Source of the DNA: Klebsormidium nitens
Lineage: Eukaryota; Streptophyta; Klebsormidiophyceae; Klebsormidiales; Klebsormidiaceae
Direction of reading: 5' to 3'
NCBI GenBank assembly: GCA_000708835.1
Contig: DF236986.1
Location: 132,885 to 196,884 of the forward strand
Length of the DNA stretch: 64,000 nt
Shown here: one piece after another, positions 12,279 through 24,900 of the stretch
Numbering within the stretch: the stretch's first letter is position 1
Layout: each line of letters opens with the position of its first letter
The notes under the pieces: model-generated
What the model saw: only the letters and a program-made list of their open reading frames with translations
Database searches by the model: none
What the model was told of the DNA's origin: nothing
Position numbers and translations under genes: made by a program

Positions 12279-13400
12279 GGATTCCGTTCCGGTAGCGGGT
12301 TCCGCAGCGGGAGTGCGAGGGAAAAAGCCTGGTGGCGGAAGATTGTAGCCGAAGGGTGAGAGGGTCGACCTTTGGAAGGGTGGCGAAAGATTGTGTTTTT
12401 GGGTTCTCAAGAGGATTGAGATTTGTCAGTTCGTACGGTAGTTCAGATGCCGGGGAATGCATTTCCATGTTTGAGAGGAAGATAATTGAGGAACTCCAAT
12501 CAGAATTTTTGCGATGGTGGCGACAGAGTCAATTGAGTCTGAACACTAAACGTGTCCTAGGCATTCACAATCACATTCACTGGTGACGTTGGGCCCGTGA
12601 ACCGCACTGACTACACATCAAGCTCAGGCTGTTGTTGGGTCACCGGATAGATCCGTCAAGGCTCCTTTTCAATCATGCATCATGTACCAAAAGTCCGACA
12701 TTTCATGACGATAGCATTGTGAACTTAGTGTCTGCCTAGCATCGTTGCTGTTGAAGCAGATTGACTAGAAGAATCAGTGTATACTCGTATGGGCCCGAAT
12801 ACAATGTCATCGGGCCAGTATCTATCTTTGTTGTAGTACGTAACGGTGTGGAACCAATTGAGACATGACGCTTGCGCAGCCCGAGGCGTGGAGCTAGCTG
12901 CGATCCGTCGCGGCGACACGGCGAGCATGCGTCGGATGAAAGTCGAACAAGCTTGAGATGGTATATATAAGCCAAGATATATAACAGTGGGCTCCAACCA
13001 ATCGACCGTCCGCAAACCAGGCATCATTATACTTCGAGCCCGACCGATACGTGGAGGCAAGAAAGTATGATATATCCTTCATTTTGGTGTATGGACTCCA
13101 ACGAAGGCCACATGCTCATCAGAACGAGTCTGCAAAGTGGCCTACCACAGTGATGCAAGAGCTTCAGAGCCGAGGTGGACCCCATGAGGATTCATCACAT
13201 GCAAAGGACTGACCCTCAGCGGGCCTTCGTTGAAGCGCTTTAGAAGGTGGCAAGCATATGGCGAATGTTACCATCTCCAGCTCAGAACGCAGGGCACGGT
13301 TGGGTCTAGATCGTCTCAACCAGTGCATTCTTTCCAACAGCATGTGCACTGGCATTCAACACACGGAGGCGGCATGCAAAACAATTTTGCACGTTTAACT
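12279..13400. other. Intergenic, between convergent genes
   Basis: About 1.1 kb between the stop codons of two convergent genes. Nothing with coding character is visible; the small open frames around 12725-13082 overlap one another on the minus strand and have no motif. A TATATATA-like tract occurs near 12961. Confidence 0.55.
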
Positions 13401-16400
13401 TTACACACTCGGCAGGTCCGTCTGCCGCCACCGCCGGTACGGCCCTTTCACCCCCTCCTCGCTCTCGGCCATGCCGATGCCAGCCGACCCGCCCCCGTCA
13501 TACCCAACGTAATACAGCCGCCACCGGTCGCCCCCCATGGGCACCAAACACGGCCTGCAAACACTATGATTATCCCACACTGACGTCACATCCGACGGTG
13601 CGAAAACGACGCCCTCCGCCTTCGCCCACGACCCCAACCCGTCCTTCGACTTCGCGACGCCGATGCGCCGCCGCCCGTCCCCCCCCACCATTTCGAACGC
13701 CATGAAGTACCCCCCGCCGCGGGGGTCGGGGACCACGTGGGGAGCGGCGACCCCTCTCTCGTCAAACGCCCCGGGAGCGTCGCCCGGTTGGAGCACCCGA
13801 CCAAGCTTCTGCCACCGGACGCCCTCGCGAGACCGCGCGAGACCGATGCTGAAGGTGTTGCTGTTCGTGTCGAGGGAGTGGTAGAACATGCGCAGGTCCT
13901 GGGGGACGTAGAAGACGACCTGGGGGTACAGGGGGGGAAGAAGAGTGACGACAGCAGTCAGTGTATATTTTTGAACAAATTCTGAAAGTGTCGAGGGAGT
14001 GGTAGAACATGCGCGGGTCCTGGGGGACGTGGAAAACGACCTGCGGGGACGGGGGACCAGAAGTGACGTCAATAATTGATGTAACGGCGTTTAGCGGAAG
14101 TTCGAAGGGCGTGCGCAGGTCCTGGGGTATTTGGAAGACGACTTGGGAGCCCAGCGTGACGTCAGCGGTCAGGTGTAATGTCACCAAGCGATGTTAGAGA
14201 AAGCGCACATCGGCAATTTGCGGCGGATTTCAGCTCGGGTTCTGGAGCTGGCACTTGGGAATTTCCCCCGATAAGGTCGGATGTGTTCAGCAAGCATTTG
14301 CAGGCTTGCTGAGGTTGAATCGCTATTTGCCGGCTCTCAACTGCTGCCAACCCTCCAGGTCCGTCAAGAAACTGATTTGTAGCAATGCAAGTTGAAAAGC
14401 AGGGGATTATTTGCGGTTCCAAAGCGGAAGAGCGTCTGGTACATGCTGTTGTGAAAGAAAGGCGTTGGACGAAAAGCAGAGGGCCCCCGGTCCAGATCCA
14501 AAAGATCGTCAAAAGCGAAGCCAGTGAGGATGTCTGGAGCGGCATTATCTATCAGCTAAAGTCGATCCAATGCCCGAATGTCGAACGCCTCGAATGTCCA
14601 ACACCCCGACCAAGCGGATTTCGTACTTGAGAAAGACAAGCACGGTTCCTACCGTCATTGCTTCAAATCTGCATTCGTGCCAATAGATTGACTGCTTCGA
14701 ACAGATACGCGGGTTCAAAATCGGTCTTTCGGAAAGGCCATACAAAATCTTCCCCGAGAACCCGTCAAGCAAAAAGAAGCACCGTCAAGTAGCTCTTGAA
14801 GCAACCTTCTGGGAAGCGACCAGCTTCACAAAAGCTTTGCAGAGAATGTCACCTGCGGGCAACCAACGAAGAGCGCGTCCCACTCGCCCTCCTCTCCAAC
14901 GTCAAAAAGCGCCCCCGAGTGGTGTTCCCCCTCGATGCGCGCCCAGTTCTTCCCGTCCTGGCTCATTGCAAGGCCCGGCCGCTGCCGGAGTCCCTCTACG
15001 ATAGTGCCCGGAGGGGATCCCCCGGGCATTGAAAGCAACTCGGGCAGGGGGAGTTCTTCGGCGTCGCCCCCAGAGTAGTACAGCCAGTAGACGCCGGACT
15101 GAGCTCGGACCTGCGAGCGAAAACCTCTCTTTGAAAAGCGATTCAAGTAAAACCTGATAGAAAGTCTTCAACGTAGCTGAATCTTATTTCGAGTTTTTCC
15201 ACGATAGTACCCCGGAGGAGACTTTCCGGGCATTGCCAGCAGCTCCAGCGGGGGAAGCTCCTCGGCGTGGCCCCCAGAGTAGTAAAGCCAGTAGACGCCG
15301 GACTGGGCTCGGACCTGCGAGCGAACTTTCAATCCTGATGCAATCCTTGTGACTTCAAATGGAAGGAAGTTTTCTTTCAAAGTCCTTCTATCTAAGGGAC
15401 ACCAGAAGAGATTCAACTTCGAACGATGGAAAGTGGTCTAGGGTGGGTTTATTTTAGACTGCGCCCTTCACAGATAGCGCAACCAGGTGAGCTGAACCGA
15501 CCAAGGATTGACAACGCGTCAGGTTGAGAGGACTCGGATAGTCATTGTCATGCAGGGAGGATGTGTCCGTCTGACTGCATGCGGGCTTGCTCGCAGGAGT
15601 GGGAGGAGTTACATCCAAGGAGTGCTTGCTTTGAAAAGACACGCTTCCTTTCATTGGCCACCGAGGTACTGCACTTGTGCAACCATTCGACTGCTTCTCA
15701 GCGCCTGCTTTGCACCAACAAAGAAGATCCTTTCATGTGCTACTTAAAAGCGGGCAGAATCAGTGGGATTGTGAGGTTTTTTTGCAATGTCAATGAACTC
15801 AAACATGATACCAGCTTCGATCAATGACTCACCACTTGACTGGACATGATTTGGACGTCCGACACACGGACATGGCGCGTGTCAAAAGTCCACCAGTCCT
15901 GATTGGGCTCCATCACCATGCCGGTGCCCCCGTTGCCGTACTGGTCCGTCACCACCTTCTCGCCGCCCCTGCCAAAAAAGGTTGAACAATTGAGGCATGC
16001 TAACGGCGAGCAGCAAAGAGAGTGAGGAGTTTGACGGGATCCAAATGTTGGGATACACCTTCTTGTTGGCCCCGCAAAGAAGGAGTGGAGGAGTTTGACG
16101 GGATTGGCTGCACCAAAAGCGACCCGTTGAAGCTCTCTGCCCTTTCATGACCGCCCGCTTCCGTGAGATCCTCAGTTTCTCAGACAAGTCCAAATTGTTG
16201 CAATTGCGAGAGAAACATATCTGGCCTGTGATGCCATTGTGCAAGTAGTAAGAAAGTCGGGCCCTCTATTTTGAAGTCTGATTAGGAGCGGATGATAGCA
16301 GCTGAAAAGTAAAGATTGTAAGACGATCGATCCCAGGAATCGAAGTGAAAACGTTCTGGCAGATTTGGTGCATTAGGAGCCAGCGACCTCTGATTCGACT

Positions 16401-17058
16401 TTCCAATGGACTAGAACGAGATTGGGTGAGAGGGATGCGCCTCGCCTGTGTGAGAAGGTGCTCACCTCGACCAATGAATGCCGTTCGACGACGTCGCCAG
16501 CCCCAGGCTCCCAAAGCTGGGGTCCGCTAGCGGCATCGCTTTTCCCTCATCAGAAGAGGCCCTGCCGTGGTACCACATGCACCACCGCTCCTCATTGTCG
16601 CTGAGATACCGCCTCACAACAGGGCCTCCCACTGCATGAGAGTCCCAGGCCCCCGCTTCTCCCGCGGGAAAGATCAGGCCCTCAGCATTTTCGCCTGTTG
16701 GGAGGGGTTTTCTCCGCTCAAGGGGCTGGGAGACTGCTGATTGGGAAGCGGAAGGAGGAGTGCAAGGTTTCTTGTGAGAGAGGGGAGTGATGGGGGAGGT
16801 GTGGAAGAGATTGGCAAAGTGAGCCGGCGAAGTACCGGTTGCGAATTGTGTGAACCTTAAGGGTTTGCTTGACCTGCGGAGAATTGCAGACACGTTGAAA
16901 TGATTGGCGCAATGTCTTGCAACGACGCATTTAACAGGAAACCCAGTCTTTGAGGTAGCAGGGGATGACTTGCATGCCCTCGCAGCCAATGAACTGTGCA
17001 ACAGCGGAGCGGAGGCCGTCGAATTGGCCATGGCTGAGCGCCCCTCGTTGCTAAGCAA
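13401..17058 (-). CDS. Arabinanase/levansucrase/invertase-fold protein
   Basis: Predicted five-bladed beta-propeller related to the GH43/GH32 clan, in the form found in plants and algae as a conserved protein of unproven substrate. Exons on the minus strand: 17058-16466, 15968-15833, 15110-14853, 13919-13401; frames close over 501 residues. Repeated blade strands of the type W-x-(L/M)-YY-x-G are visible: WCMWYHGRAS, VYWLYYSGGD, WRLYYVGYDGG, and each is followed by an IG(L/V/M)A-type strand (SIGLARSREG, IGVAKSKDG, IGMAESEEG). The first 110 or so residues are Ser/Ala/Arg-rich and look like a transit peptide, so plastid targeting is possible. The N-terminal part is the least certain: a further intron may be removed between about 16870 and 16720, where the reading frame loses coding character. 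Introns 2 and 3 contain exon echoes. Whether it is an active glycosidase cannot be decided here. Confidence 0.78.
13987..14141 (-). repeat. Two echoes of exon 4 start (invertase-fold gene)
   Basis: The true exon 4 begins at 13919 (minus strand) with codons for VVFYVPQDLRMFYHSLDT. A close copy occupies 14040-13987 (VVFHVPQDPRMFYHSLDT) and still has a CAG acceptor just outside it at 14041-14043. A shorter, more decayed copy lies at 14141-14110 (VVFQIPQDLRTP) whose acceptor has become CAA. Spacing is 121 and about 101 bp, in direct orientation. Neither copy continues into the rest of exon 4. Confidence 0.85.
15199..15314 (-). repeat. Echo of exon 3 start (invertase-fold gene)
   Basis: About 115 bases matching the first 115 bases of exon 3 (true start 15110 on the minus strand). 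The copy reads VRAQSGVYWLYYSGGHAEEL, against VRAQSGVYWLYYSGGDAEEL in the gene, and keeps the same TCGCAG acceptor. It departs by a one-base frame change near its far end. Unit spacing is 204 bp, the longest of the echoes and among the best preserved, which suggests a fairly recent duplication. Confidence 0.87.
16012..16102. repeat. Short intronic tandem duplication
   Basis: Inside intron 1 of the invertase-fold gene, the block GAGTTTGACGGGAT plus its AAAGA-containing lead-in occurs twice, about 63 bases apart. It shows no exon similarity, unlike the echoes. Confidence 0.6.
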
Positions 17059-18359
17059 TGCTGGCGTTTCTGAACATAAGTTGCATGCACAATTGCCTCT
17101 CCCAAAGCTCCCAGAAAATTGTTAGAATGCGCCACCATCAAGCTGCGCCAAACACAGGAAATGCTGCATTTGACCTGCCTCGTGTTATGAAGTTAGACGC
17201 ACGAAACCCCCTATCTTAGGAGAAAGTTATCGTAACCCGCGCTTTGACCCCTAGGTTCTTCTTCGACTCTGCAGACCAATCAAACCTGGGTTCGATTCTT
17301 AACCCCTTTGGATAACTCGGTCAACGTTGAGTCCCGGGTTAGAGCTGCATTGAAAGGAGGGGCAATGCAGGAGCTGGGCACCATCCCACATACCTACCTT
17401 GCTTCAGGCTTAGGAATGGCTTAGGTTCAAGGGTTCTCCATCGTGCGCCATGGCATCTCTAGCAAGCAGACGAGCTTGCAACTGTGGCACATTTCTGCCG
17501 CGGCAGCCTGACTCGCAGCATGGCATCAATGTCACATACCCCAGCTTTCTGCTGCCTGCAAAAACAAACTCAAAATGGGCGCAGCCCGCATGCGCAGCTT
17601 CCAATGAAAGCCTTGCTAAGCGGAGCCAAAAGCGAAGCAGTCTTGTATCATGTCTACACGACAGAACGTCTCCTGGTTGTTCAGAAAGATTTTTGAAGGA
17701 GCACAGGCTAGGTGGAGCCCGGGAAAGTGACACACGGAAGCGGTCAGTTGCAAGGAGAGCAACTGAAGATGGCGATGGAGCTTCTTCAGGCAAGTCCGGT
17801 CTTGTTTCTTTCTTTTGAAGAGAAGAATTGAATAGAATCAATATATCATCTCAAGGTCTAGTATGATCTACAGACTTACCATTTTGTCTGCACTCAATGG
17901 TGGTGCTGCTCCGTACGTGAGCAATGAAAGGCGTCTTTTGGAACGAATAGGTCTGCTGTAATGTGGGAGAAGAAAGCAAATCTCACACTCTTTTACGTTT
18001 TCCTTGGTTGGGTTTCGGCTTATCTTTGAAGCTAAGACCGTGTTTTGGTCAAGGTTCTCTTCATCAAGTTTGGTGTTAATAGATCAGCTCCCTTCATTAT
18101 GAATGCCATCATCAAAGTAGCAATCATATTCAGCTTGCGTTCTTTCTTCTCCCAGCACAAAGTACTGCCACCGTTGACATCAGGATCGTGAAAAGAGCTG
18201 CCAATTCTGAGGGCGTTTAGCCCCTGTTCCTCCACAATCTTCTGTCACTAACATGAAGGGTCCAACAATGAATGAAAGGGTGACCTTTCTGACATGACTC
18301 ACTTGTTCACATTTACTGCTCTTAGTACCTGCTTGATCAAAAGAACTAGATAGAGACTG
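17059..18359. other. Intergenic, divergent promoters
   Basis: About 1.3 kb between the start of the invertase-fold gene and the start of the FKBP gene, so both promoters should be here. An open frame of 143 codons at 17410-17841 (minus) is matched by a 122-codon frame on the opposite strand and has no recognisable motif; I do not call it a gene. Confidence 0.5.
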
Positions 18360-20952
18360 TTGGTCCAACCGTGGTCAAATCGTCACAGCCGCTGTCTCCC
18401 CCATCTGCTCTATTCTGCGGCCTGCAACAAACCTTCTGCTTATTTGAAGTCACATCCCGTAGCTTCTCTAAGTCAACACCTGCTGCATTCACCTTCGCCC
18501 AGCGATTGTCCCAGAAGCTCCCGACGTCCTTATCTTGGCCTGCCTTGTCAGAGTATAACAGTGTCAACTCAAAGCAATCCGTTTGGTCTTGCAGAGCCGC
18601 TGCAAGTGGAGAATGGAGATACCGTCACGGTTCACTACCGATGCATGACCAGCGACGGCAGGGTATGCTGCTGAAATTCCAAAGTACCTTCGCGCTCTTC
18701 ATGTGTTTGTCCTCATGTCAAAAGCGCCATGCTGACGTCATGTTCTTCCTGGACCTTGTGAAAACCATCTGATGAATCTTTGTGTCGGTTCCCCGTTTAC
18801 TCACTCATGCGCACCATCCCTGCTCTGCTCCTTTTCAAGTTTGTTTCCATCGCAAGAGTCCAAATATGGTTGCAGGGTTACAGACAGGTGCCAGGCAGAC
18901 GTGATCGATCCGTTCTTTCAAGGCGTGATGTTTCCCATCCATTGAAACAAGAAGAGCAGGCAAATGGCTGTCAGCTTATCAAGCGAGTTGCAAAGTTAGA
19001 GGGGGGAGAATGAATGCAGTGTCCACTACAAATACTTCGCCCTAATAGCCATGAGTCCACCAAGTTCATGATGAAGTCTAGCAGTCACAAGTGCTCGGAC
19101 GTTCTCGATCTGGCAGAGAACCCAACTGTTCTTCCTGCAGTTGCTGCACTCCTCAGACGCCCAAGAGCCCCTCACTTTCGTCTCAGGGGCGGGGGACGTC
19201 GTCGGCAACCCGTTGTTCCAGGTGTGCCTTCGTGCTTTTGGTCATTAGTCGCTCTGGCCCCATCTTGCCAACAAGACTGAAACCAAGAACGAATCGAAAC
19301 TTGAAAAGGTCTAATTGGGGCTAAGCCGAAGAAGAAAGAGTGGGGCGTAGGTTGGAGGGTTGAGAAAGATCCGAAGTGCAGAATGTTCCGTCCGCAGTCA
19401 ATTCGATCAGATGAAATTACGTGGTCAACTTCATCTTCCTTTACCGATTTACTACAAAGTGCTTCTCCAAGTAGCTGGGTGTTCATAACCTAGGCAAAAC
19501 CTACGCAATAACTGCTTGCCGCAGCTAAGAACGTAATGTTTCTAGGCTGGTTATGTGTTCAGGCTCGGTGATCAATCTAGGCTGTCTTGCCTGAGGCGAA
19601 CTAACGCAACCCCAATCACATGATGGAAAGTTGCGCTTTAGAGAAGCGTCGTTTCTGAGAAGCAGAAACATATCACGCTTCTGGGCCCGTTCTGAAGAAA
19701 ACATACAAACGGTCTCCAAGTTGCAGGTGTCTCGATTTCCGTCTTGCTTCCAGGTTTTCAAGCTTCTTTTCTAACGTCTCCCCTATTCCGGCTGCAGGAG
19801 TTTGACCAGGCAACGCGGGATCTGACCGTGGGCGAGAAAGGCTACGTCCAAGTGAGCTTTGGGGACAAATGACTTTCGGTATCATATTCCCGACTTTCTC
19901 CTAGCGACTCTGGTTCTTGCGTTTAACTTGATTCTTCACTTCCGCATAAATCGAAGTCGGTTTTACTATTTTTTCTTTCTGTTTAAAATCACGCCTTTTG
20001 TGAGACCCTTCGTCTCCTGTTGATATAGACATATGCCAAGCTACGTGGACACCTACAGCGTGAACGTTGTTCACAGTAACCTTGTCGCATTCCGCCGTCG
20101 TGAATTTGAAAGTTCGATTGCTGTACACGAAGTTCTCTGCGACCCTCCCGATTTAAGTATTCGTGTTTTGCCAGACTCATCCGCTTCACTTCTGCAATGT
20201 CCCAGGCTGTGGGCGACGAATGGACGGAGGACCTGGTCTTTGACGTGCCTAGGGACCACGAAGAGGTCGCCCGTCTCGAGGCGAGCGTCGAGGGCACCGA
20301 CGAAGGGCCGCTAAAACCGGGCTCCGTGGTGCAGCTGATCAATGGAAACCCGGCCATCGTCGTGGCGGTAAGTACGCGACTATCTTCATACTCTGTGAAT
20401 GTTCTTTGTGTCCTACACGTTGGGGACAGGTTGTTGTACGCAGTTTCAAAGACCTGGGAGAGTCTCTAAAGAAATAAAGCATCGTTCACAACGAAGCATC
20501 GTTGTCAGAGGAGGTGGTTATTCTGATAATCTGATTACAGCTGATACAATTCTCATTGGGATTCAAACGGTGCATCCGGTTCAGAAAGACAAGCGCTTAG
20601 CAAGGCTGTTCTTGCTGCGGCTTTTGATGAAAGTTGAGCAACGTAAGTTCTTTCTGAACCGCATCCTGGGAGCGTTTACCCTCTTAGTAACAACCAATCA
20701 GGTCACCAAGCGGCAAGTTGGTGTGAGCGAATTCACTTGGACACGGCCAAGGCTGGAAGCAGATTTCGCAGGACCGGTTTAGGGGCGGCAGTGTGTTCTT
20801 GTGGTGACAACTCTGTCTCGTTTGTGCAGATTGACGATGAGCACGTCCGAATAGATGCAAACCACCCTCTTGCAGGGTCGACGTTGAGTTTCGAAGTAGA
20901 GGTTGTGAACGTTGAGAAGGCTAGGAAAACAGTCACTTCGACTCCTTCTTAG
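18360..20952 (+). CDS. SlyD-type FKBP peptidyl-prolyl isomerase, likely plastid
   Basis: Peptidyl-prolyl cis-trans isomerase/chaperone of the SlyD subgroup of FKBPs, in which an insert-in-flap domain interrupts the FKBP fold. Exons 18360-18662, 19141-19221, 19798-19851, 20206-20367, 20830-20952 (all phase 0) give 240 residues ending TAG. Visible hallmarks, in order: VENGDTVTVHYRCMTSDGR (first FKBP strand), VSGAGDVVGNPLFQ, LTVGEKGYVQ (helix and flap), a middle domain of about 60 residues with DLVFDVPRDH and LINGNPAIVVA, and the late signature IDANHPLAGSTLSFEVEVV. The first 75 or so residues are rich in Ser, Pro, Arg and His and poor in acid residues, as in plastid transit peptides. The bacterial SlyD metal-binding His/Cys tail is absent. 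The start at 18360 is the first ATG of the frame and could lie further downstream. It is in tandem with HSP90, but nothing shows that this matters. Confidence 0.85.
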
Positions 20953-21909
20953 CATCTTAGCCAAAGAGACATACGTTGAAGTTAGAGATGTGTCGAGTCA
21001 TTTTGCACGGAGATCTGGCTATCATTGAAAGATATACGATTGGCAATGAACTGGCATCAGACTCAGAAAGTCTCACCACGATCCAAATAACAAAGCTGAG
21101 ACGAGTACGACTACGGTTGCCTAAAAGCCGCCGTATTGCGTCTTCTTCGGCCTTTCTCAAGGCATACATCTGAGTACTTAAGAGGACTTAAGAGTGCCCG
21201 ATTGTTCTATGGTCCAGATTCCTCATCCCACATGCACGGTACAACTCTGGTTGCAACTGCATTCATCATCGGCCACATTGTCTCTTACCACATGTATTGC
21301 CTTCACATGACAGATGCGCCCACGATGCGCCCTACTTGCGACTGTTATGAAGAGGTGACAAGTGTAACAATTGACCACTTCATGCATCATGTGAAGCTGA
21401 TGAGTCATGACCAACAAACTGAGCTGCCCGCCATGAACAAACAACCCGGCTAAGAATATCAAATACTGTATTCGACTGACGACAGAGCAAACTCGAGAAC
21501 AGCTAGATCAGAAGCGCTATGCACCTGGCCGGGTGTGCACGCGTTCATTAATACGAAGTGACCATCAGAATCACCTTCGCGCCAACTGTTGTCGATGTTC
21601 ATGCCCGGGACTCTAGATTCTTCTGAAACCTCTGCTGGTACAATGACCCTCCGATCGACAGATACAGTTCATGAGAGCAATATCGGACGGCTGAACGCGT
21701 TCCCTTGACAGTTGGCTCCCAGGTAACAGTGAAAGCCAGCCCGAACAAAATAATTGAATTGAGAGGGTGCCCTGCTTCTTCAATCCTGAGGAACCGTAGG
21801 AGCTCAAAATTCTCCGTTTAGCAAGAAACGCAGCTTGGGAGGTTGCGGGGTTGCACCATCAGCAGACCATTTGTTCTCCGCACTGCACAGAGGCATTGCA
21901 TCAGTTATC
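20953..21909. other. Intergenic, HSP90 promoter region
   Basis: About 0.95 kb between the FKBP stop and the HSP90 ATG. It should include the HSP90 promoter. I searched by eye for contiguous alternating GAA/TTC pentamers (heat-shock elements) and found only imperfect clusters, such as TTCTTCTGAA near 21617, so no heat-shock element is called. Confidence 0.45.
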
Positions 21910-24900
21910 ATGGCGACCACCACCGAGGATGTCAGGCTCGTGAGCGAGGGGGAGACGGAGACCTTTGCGTTCCAGGCGGAGATCAATCAGCTGCTGAGTC
22001 TGATTATCAACACCTTCTACAGCAACAAGGAGATCTTCCTCAGGGAGCTGATCAGCAATGCTTCAGATGTGAGCTATTGACTTCTGACCTGTTTGAGTTC
22101 ATGAACAATGTCATGGTAGACGATCGTCAATCCGTTCCACACATGGATATAGGCGTGCTCCTTGTGGTAGATCTGTTGATGGTTCCTGTGGATCACGGGC
22201 TTTGCAAGTCCGATGTAATGTCCTCTTAGCTTTGTTGGCGGGAGATGCATTTTTGGTAATGCTTTCAGCACCACAATTGGATCGGGAGTCTAGCGTTTGC
22301 CTTTTGGTAACTATCTGTGTGGTGGCAGCCCAAGGGGCTGAAGTCTTCTACTATTCTGGCTCCTGGCGTGTTTTGTTTCCTGTTTGGTAATGATCCACTA
22401 CTTTGTTTGAGATTGCTGCAAGCTGTTTTGGATCCAGCGGTAATCGTATGTCCTACTGGCACACTGTGACAGTTGTGAATTGTCTAGGGCTCTCTGCTGC
22501 TAAGTGTCTTTCCTTGTTGACCATAGCAGGGCTTCTCTATATTGACCGCTTAATGGTTTCTTCCTTTTATTTTCAGTCACAACCTCATAATTGGCAAGCT
22601 GCTATTAACACCATTTGGCGTTTCTTATAGTCACTTTTCCTTTTGACGCCAGTCAACCTGCACATCTTCCTCATACAACGTCTATTGCGCTTCTCGGGGT
22701 ACTGGTAGAAGGTTATTGTTTGGAGCTACCAGATCTCCGCTAATCTGCAGTTTATTCTCTGCAGGCATTGGACAAGATCCGCTTTGAGAGCCTCACTGAC
22801 AAGTCCAAGCTGGATGGCCAGCCCGAGCTTTTCATCCACATCATTCCTGACAAGGCGGCGAACACTTTGACCATTGTGGACAGTGGCATTGGCATGACCA
22901 AGGCCGGTGCGTAGACACTCTGTGTTCCTGCTTTTATGTTTGTTGTGTTCAAAATCAGCGCTAGGAGCAACTCGCACTATATGAGCAGGTTGCATCTTGG
23001 TGACCCTCATCAAAGCAGACTGAAAAGCCGTATACGTGTGTCCATAGATGCACTCATGTTGATGATGTGCGGTGGTGGTACTGGGGGTTGCAATCACTTA
23101 TACTCCTTTTTTGTGCACCAATCGCTCAGGCCTGTTGGCTGCTCTCGGCATGAGGATTGGGTTTGCCTCATTCGGTATAAGTTTTTGTTCAAAAGCTCAT
23201 TTGGAAGGGTTTGGAAAGTTTTTTCCTTGGAACTGTCATTGACCAAGTTGCTGCCCGTCAAACCAAGGGCGCCAGAGCATGTGTCCGGCAGGGATGCTGG
23301 CGACCGCTTCTAGGAGGTATCTTGATCGCCAGGGCATTCTTGGGGTTTTCTTTTTGTTCACTCCTGGAAGGTCGTCGGAGGTTTGCTTTTGAAAGACGGT
23401 CGGTCGGTTGATAACATGGGAAGCTCGAGAATTCAATGCTCATTAGTCAAACCTGGTAGAAGCGCTCTCAATAAATCTATCTGCAGAGAGTCCTAGTATC
23501 GTCATCTGTTATTGTATGGTTAGTTTCAAATCAGTGCCTAACCTTTACGTTTTACTCGTCCAGACTTGGTCAACAACCTGGGGACCATTGCACGCTCCGG
23601 CACCAAGGACTTCATGGAGGCGCTCACTCAGGGTGCCGGTGACATCAGCATGATCGGCCAGTTCGGTGTCGGGTTTTACAGCGCTTACCTCGTTGCCGAG
23701 CGCGTCATCGTGACCACCAAGCACAACGATGATGAGCAGTATGTGTGGGAGTCCCAGGCTGGCGGTTCTTTCACCGTCAGGAGGGACACGAGCGGAGAGG
23801 ACATTGGTCGGGGGACCAAGATTCAGTTGCATCTCAAGGAGGATCAGGTACGGTGGTTTTGGGTGAACTTGGTCGGGTCTATGGACAGGTTCCTGCTTTT
23901 AGTTGGGGAGTTAGGTTTTCGCTCTCAAAGCGTTCAGCGTGGAACCAGAATCTCAGTAGCCCTGAGTGATTATTGAGTGGTTATGATGATCTGTCAAAAT
24001 GTTTCTCCATGCCACCATCAGGTAAAGTGCTGAGCCAAAGCACTGGAAGCCTCGAGGAACAGAGATTAGCTATCATCAATCCTAATTTAGGCATTTTGTA
24101 GTGGTGCGCTTGATTGAGAGCGGGAGGAGTTCAAGGTCATATGAAGCTTTTCTGAAGGATTAGACCCTCTGCTGGTTTCTTGGTAAGTGAATACTCCACT
24201 GCTGAGCTGACGCGTTGTATCTCGTGCTGCAGCTTGAGTACGTTGAGGAGAAGCGGCTGAAGGAGCTGGTGAAGAAGCACTCGGAGTTCATCAGCTACCC
24301 CATCTCGCTGTGGACAGAGAAGACCGTTGATAGGGAGGTGTCGGACGATGAGGAGGAGGAGGAGAAGAAGGACGACAAGGCTGAGGAGGGCAAGATCGAG
24401 GAGGTGAGCGCTGTCTGATCGAGCGATTAGTGACAGACAAAGGCTTGGTTCTTGCGCACGTTAGAATCCACCAAGCATTTGGGTGGGTGTCACAATTGTA
24501 CATTGGAGTCGATTTTTGGATTGAAAGATGAGTTGTTGGGGACGTGACATGACAGTGGTGGCACTTGGTCATAGCGGTCCTATCTGAAGTTTGATTTCAG
24601 CAGATATCACAGGTTTCCTTTCTACATTTTCACATGGTGCATTGTGACTGGATCGATCTGGTTACCCATGTGACTTGCAGTCATGTAGTATTCTGGGGTC
24701 ATAATGTGGTGGTTTCCATGTTGATGAAGGTGGAAAGGGCATCCTTGATGCATTTGTAAAGACTGCTGTGCTTATGAACAAGACCATCCTGGTCATGTTC
24801 ACCACCTTCAAGCATGTGATGCTGTTTGGCTGGTAATAGAAGGTGTGCAGATTTGGAGATCTTGCTTTTTGCCAGGTGGATGAGGACGAGGAGAAGGAGA

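Noticed and set aside
17270-17350. tRNA-like GGGTTCGATTC box
   Set aside because: A T-arm-like word is present but no acceptor stem or anticodon arm pairs with it; a similar word near 7970-7990 also fails.
17410-17841. Candidate intergenic gene, 143 codons
   Set aside because: Open on both strands, with no motif, codon bias or splice context.
21600-21640. Heat-shock element upstream of HSP90
   Set aside because: Only imperfect GAA/TTC spacing; not three contiguous pentamers.
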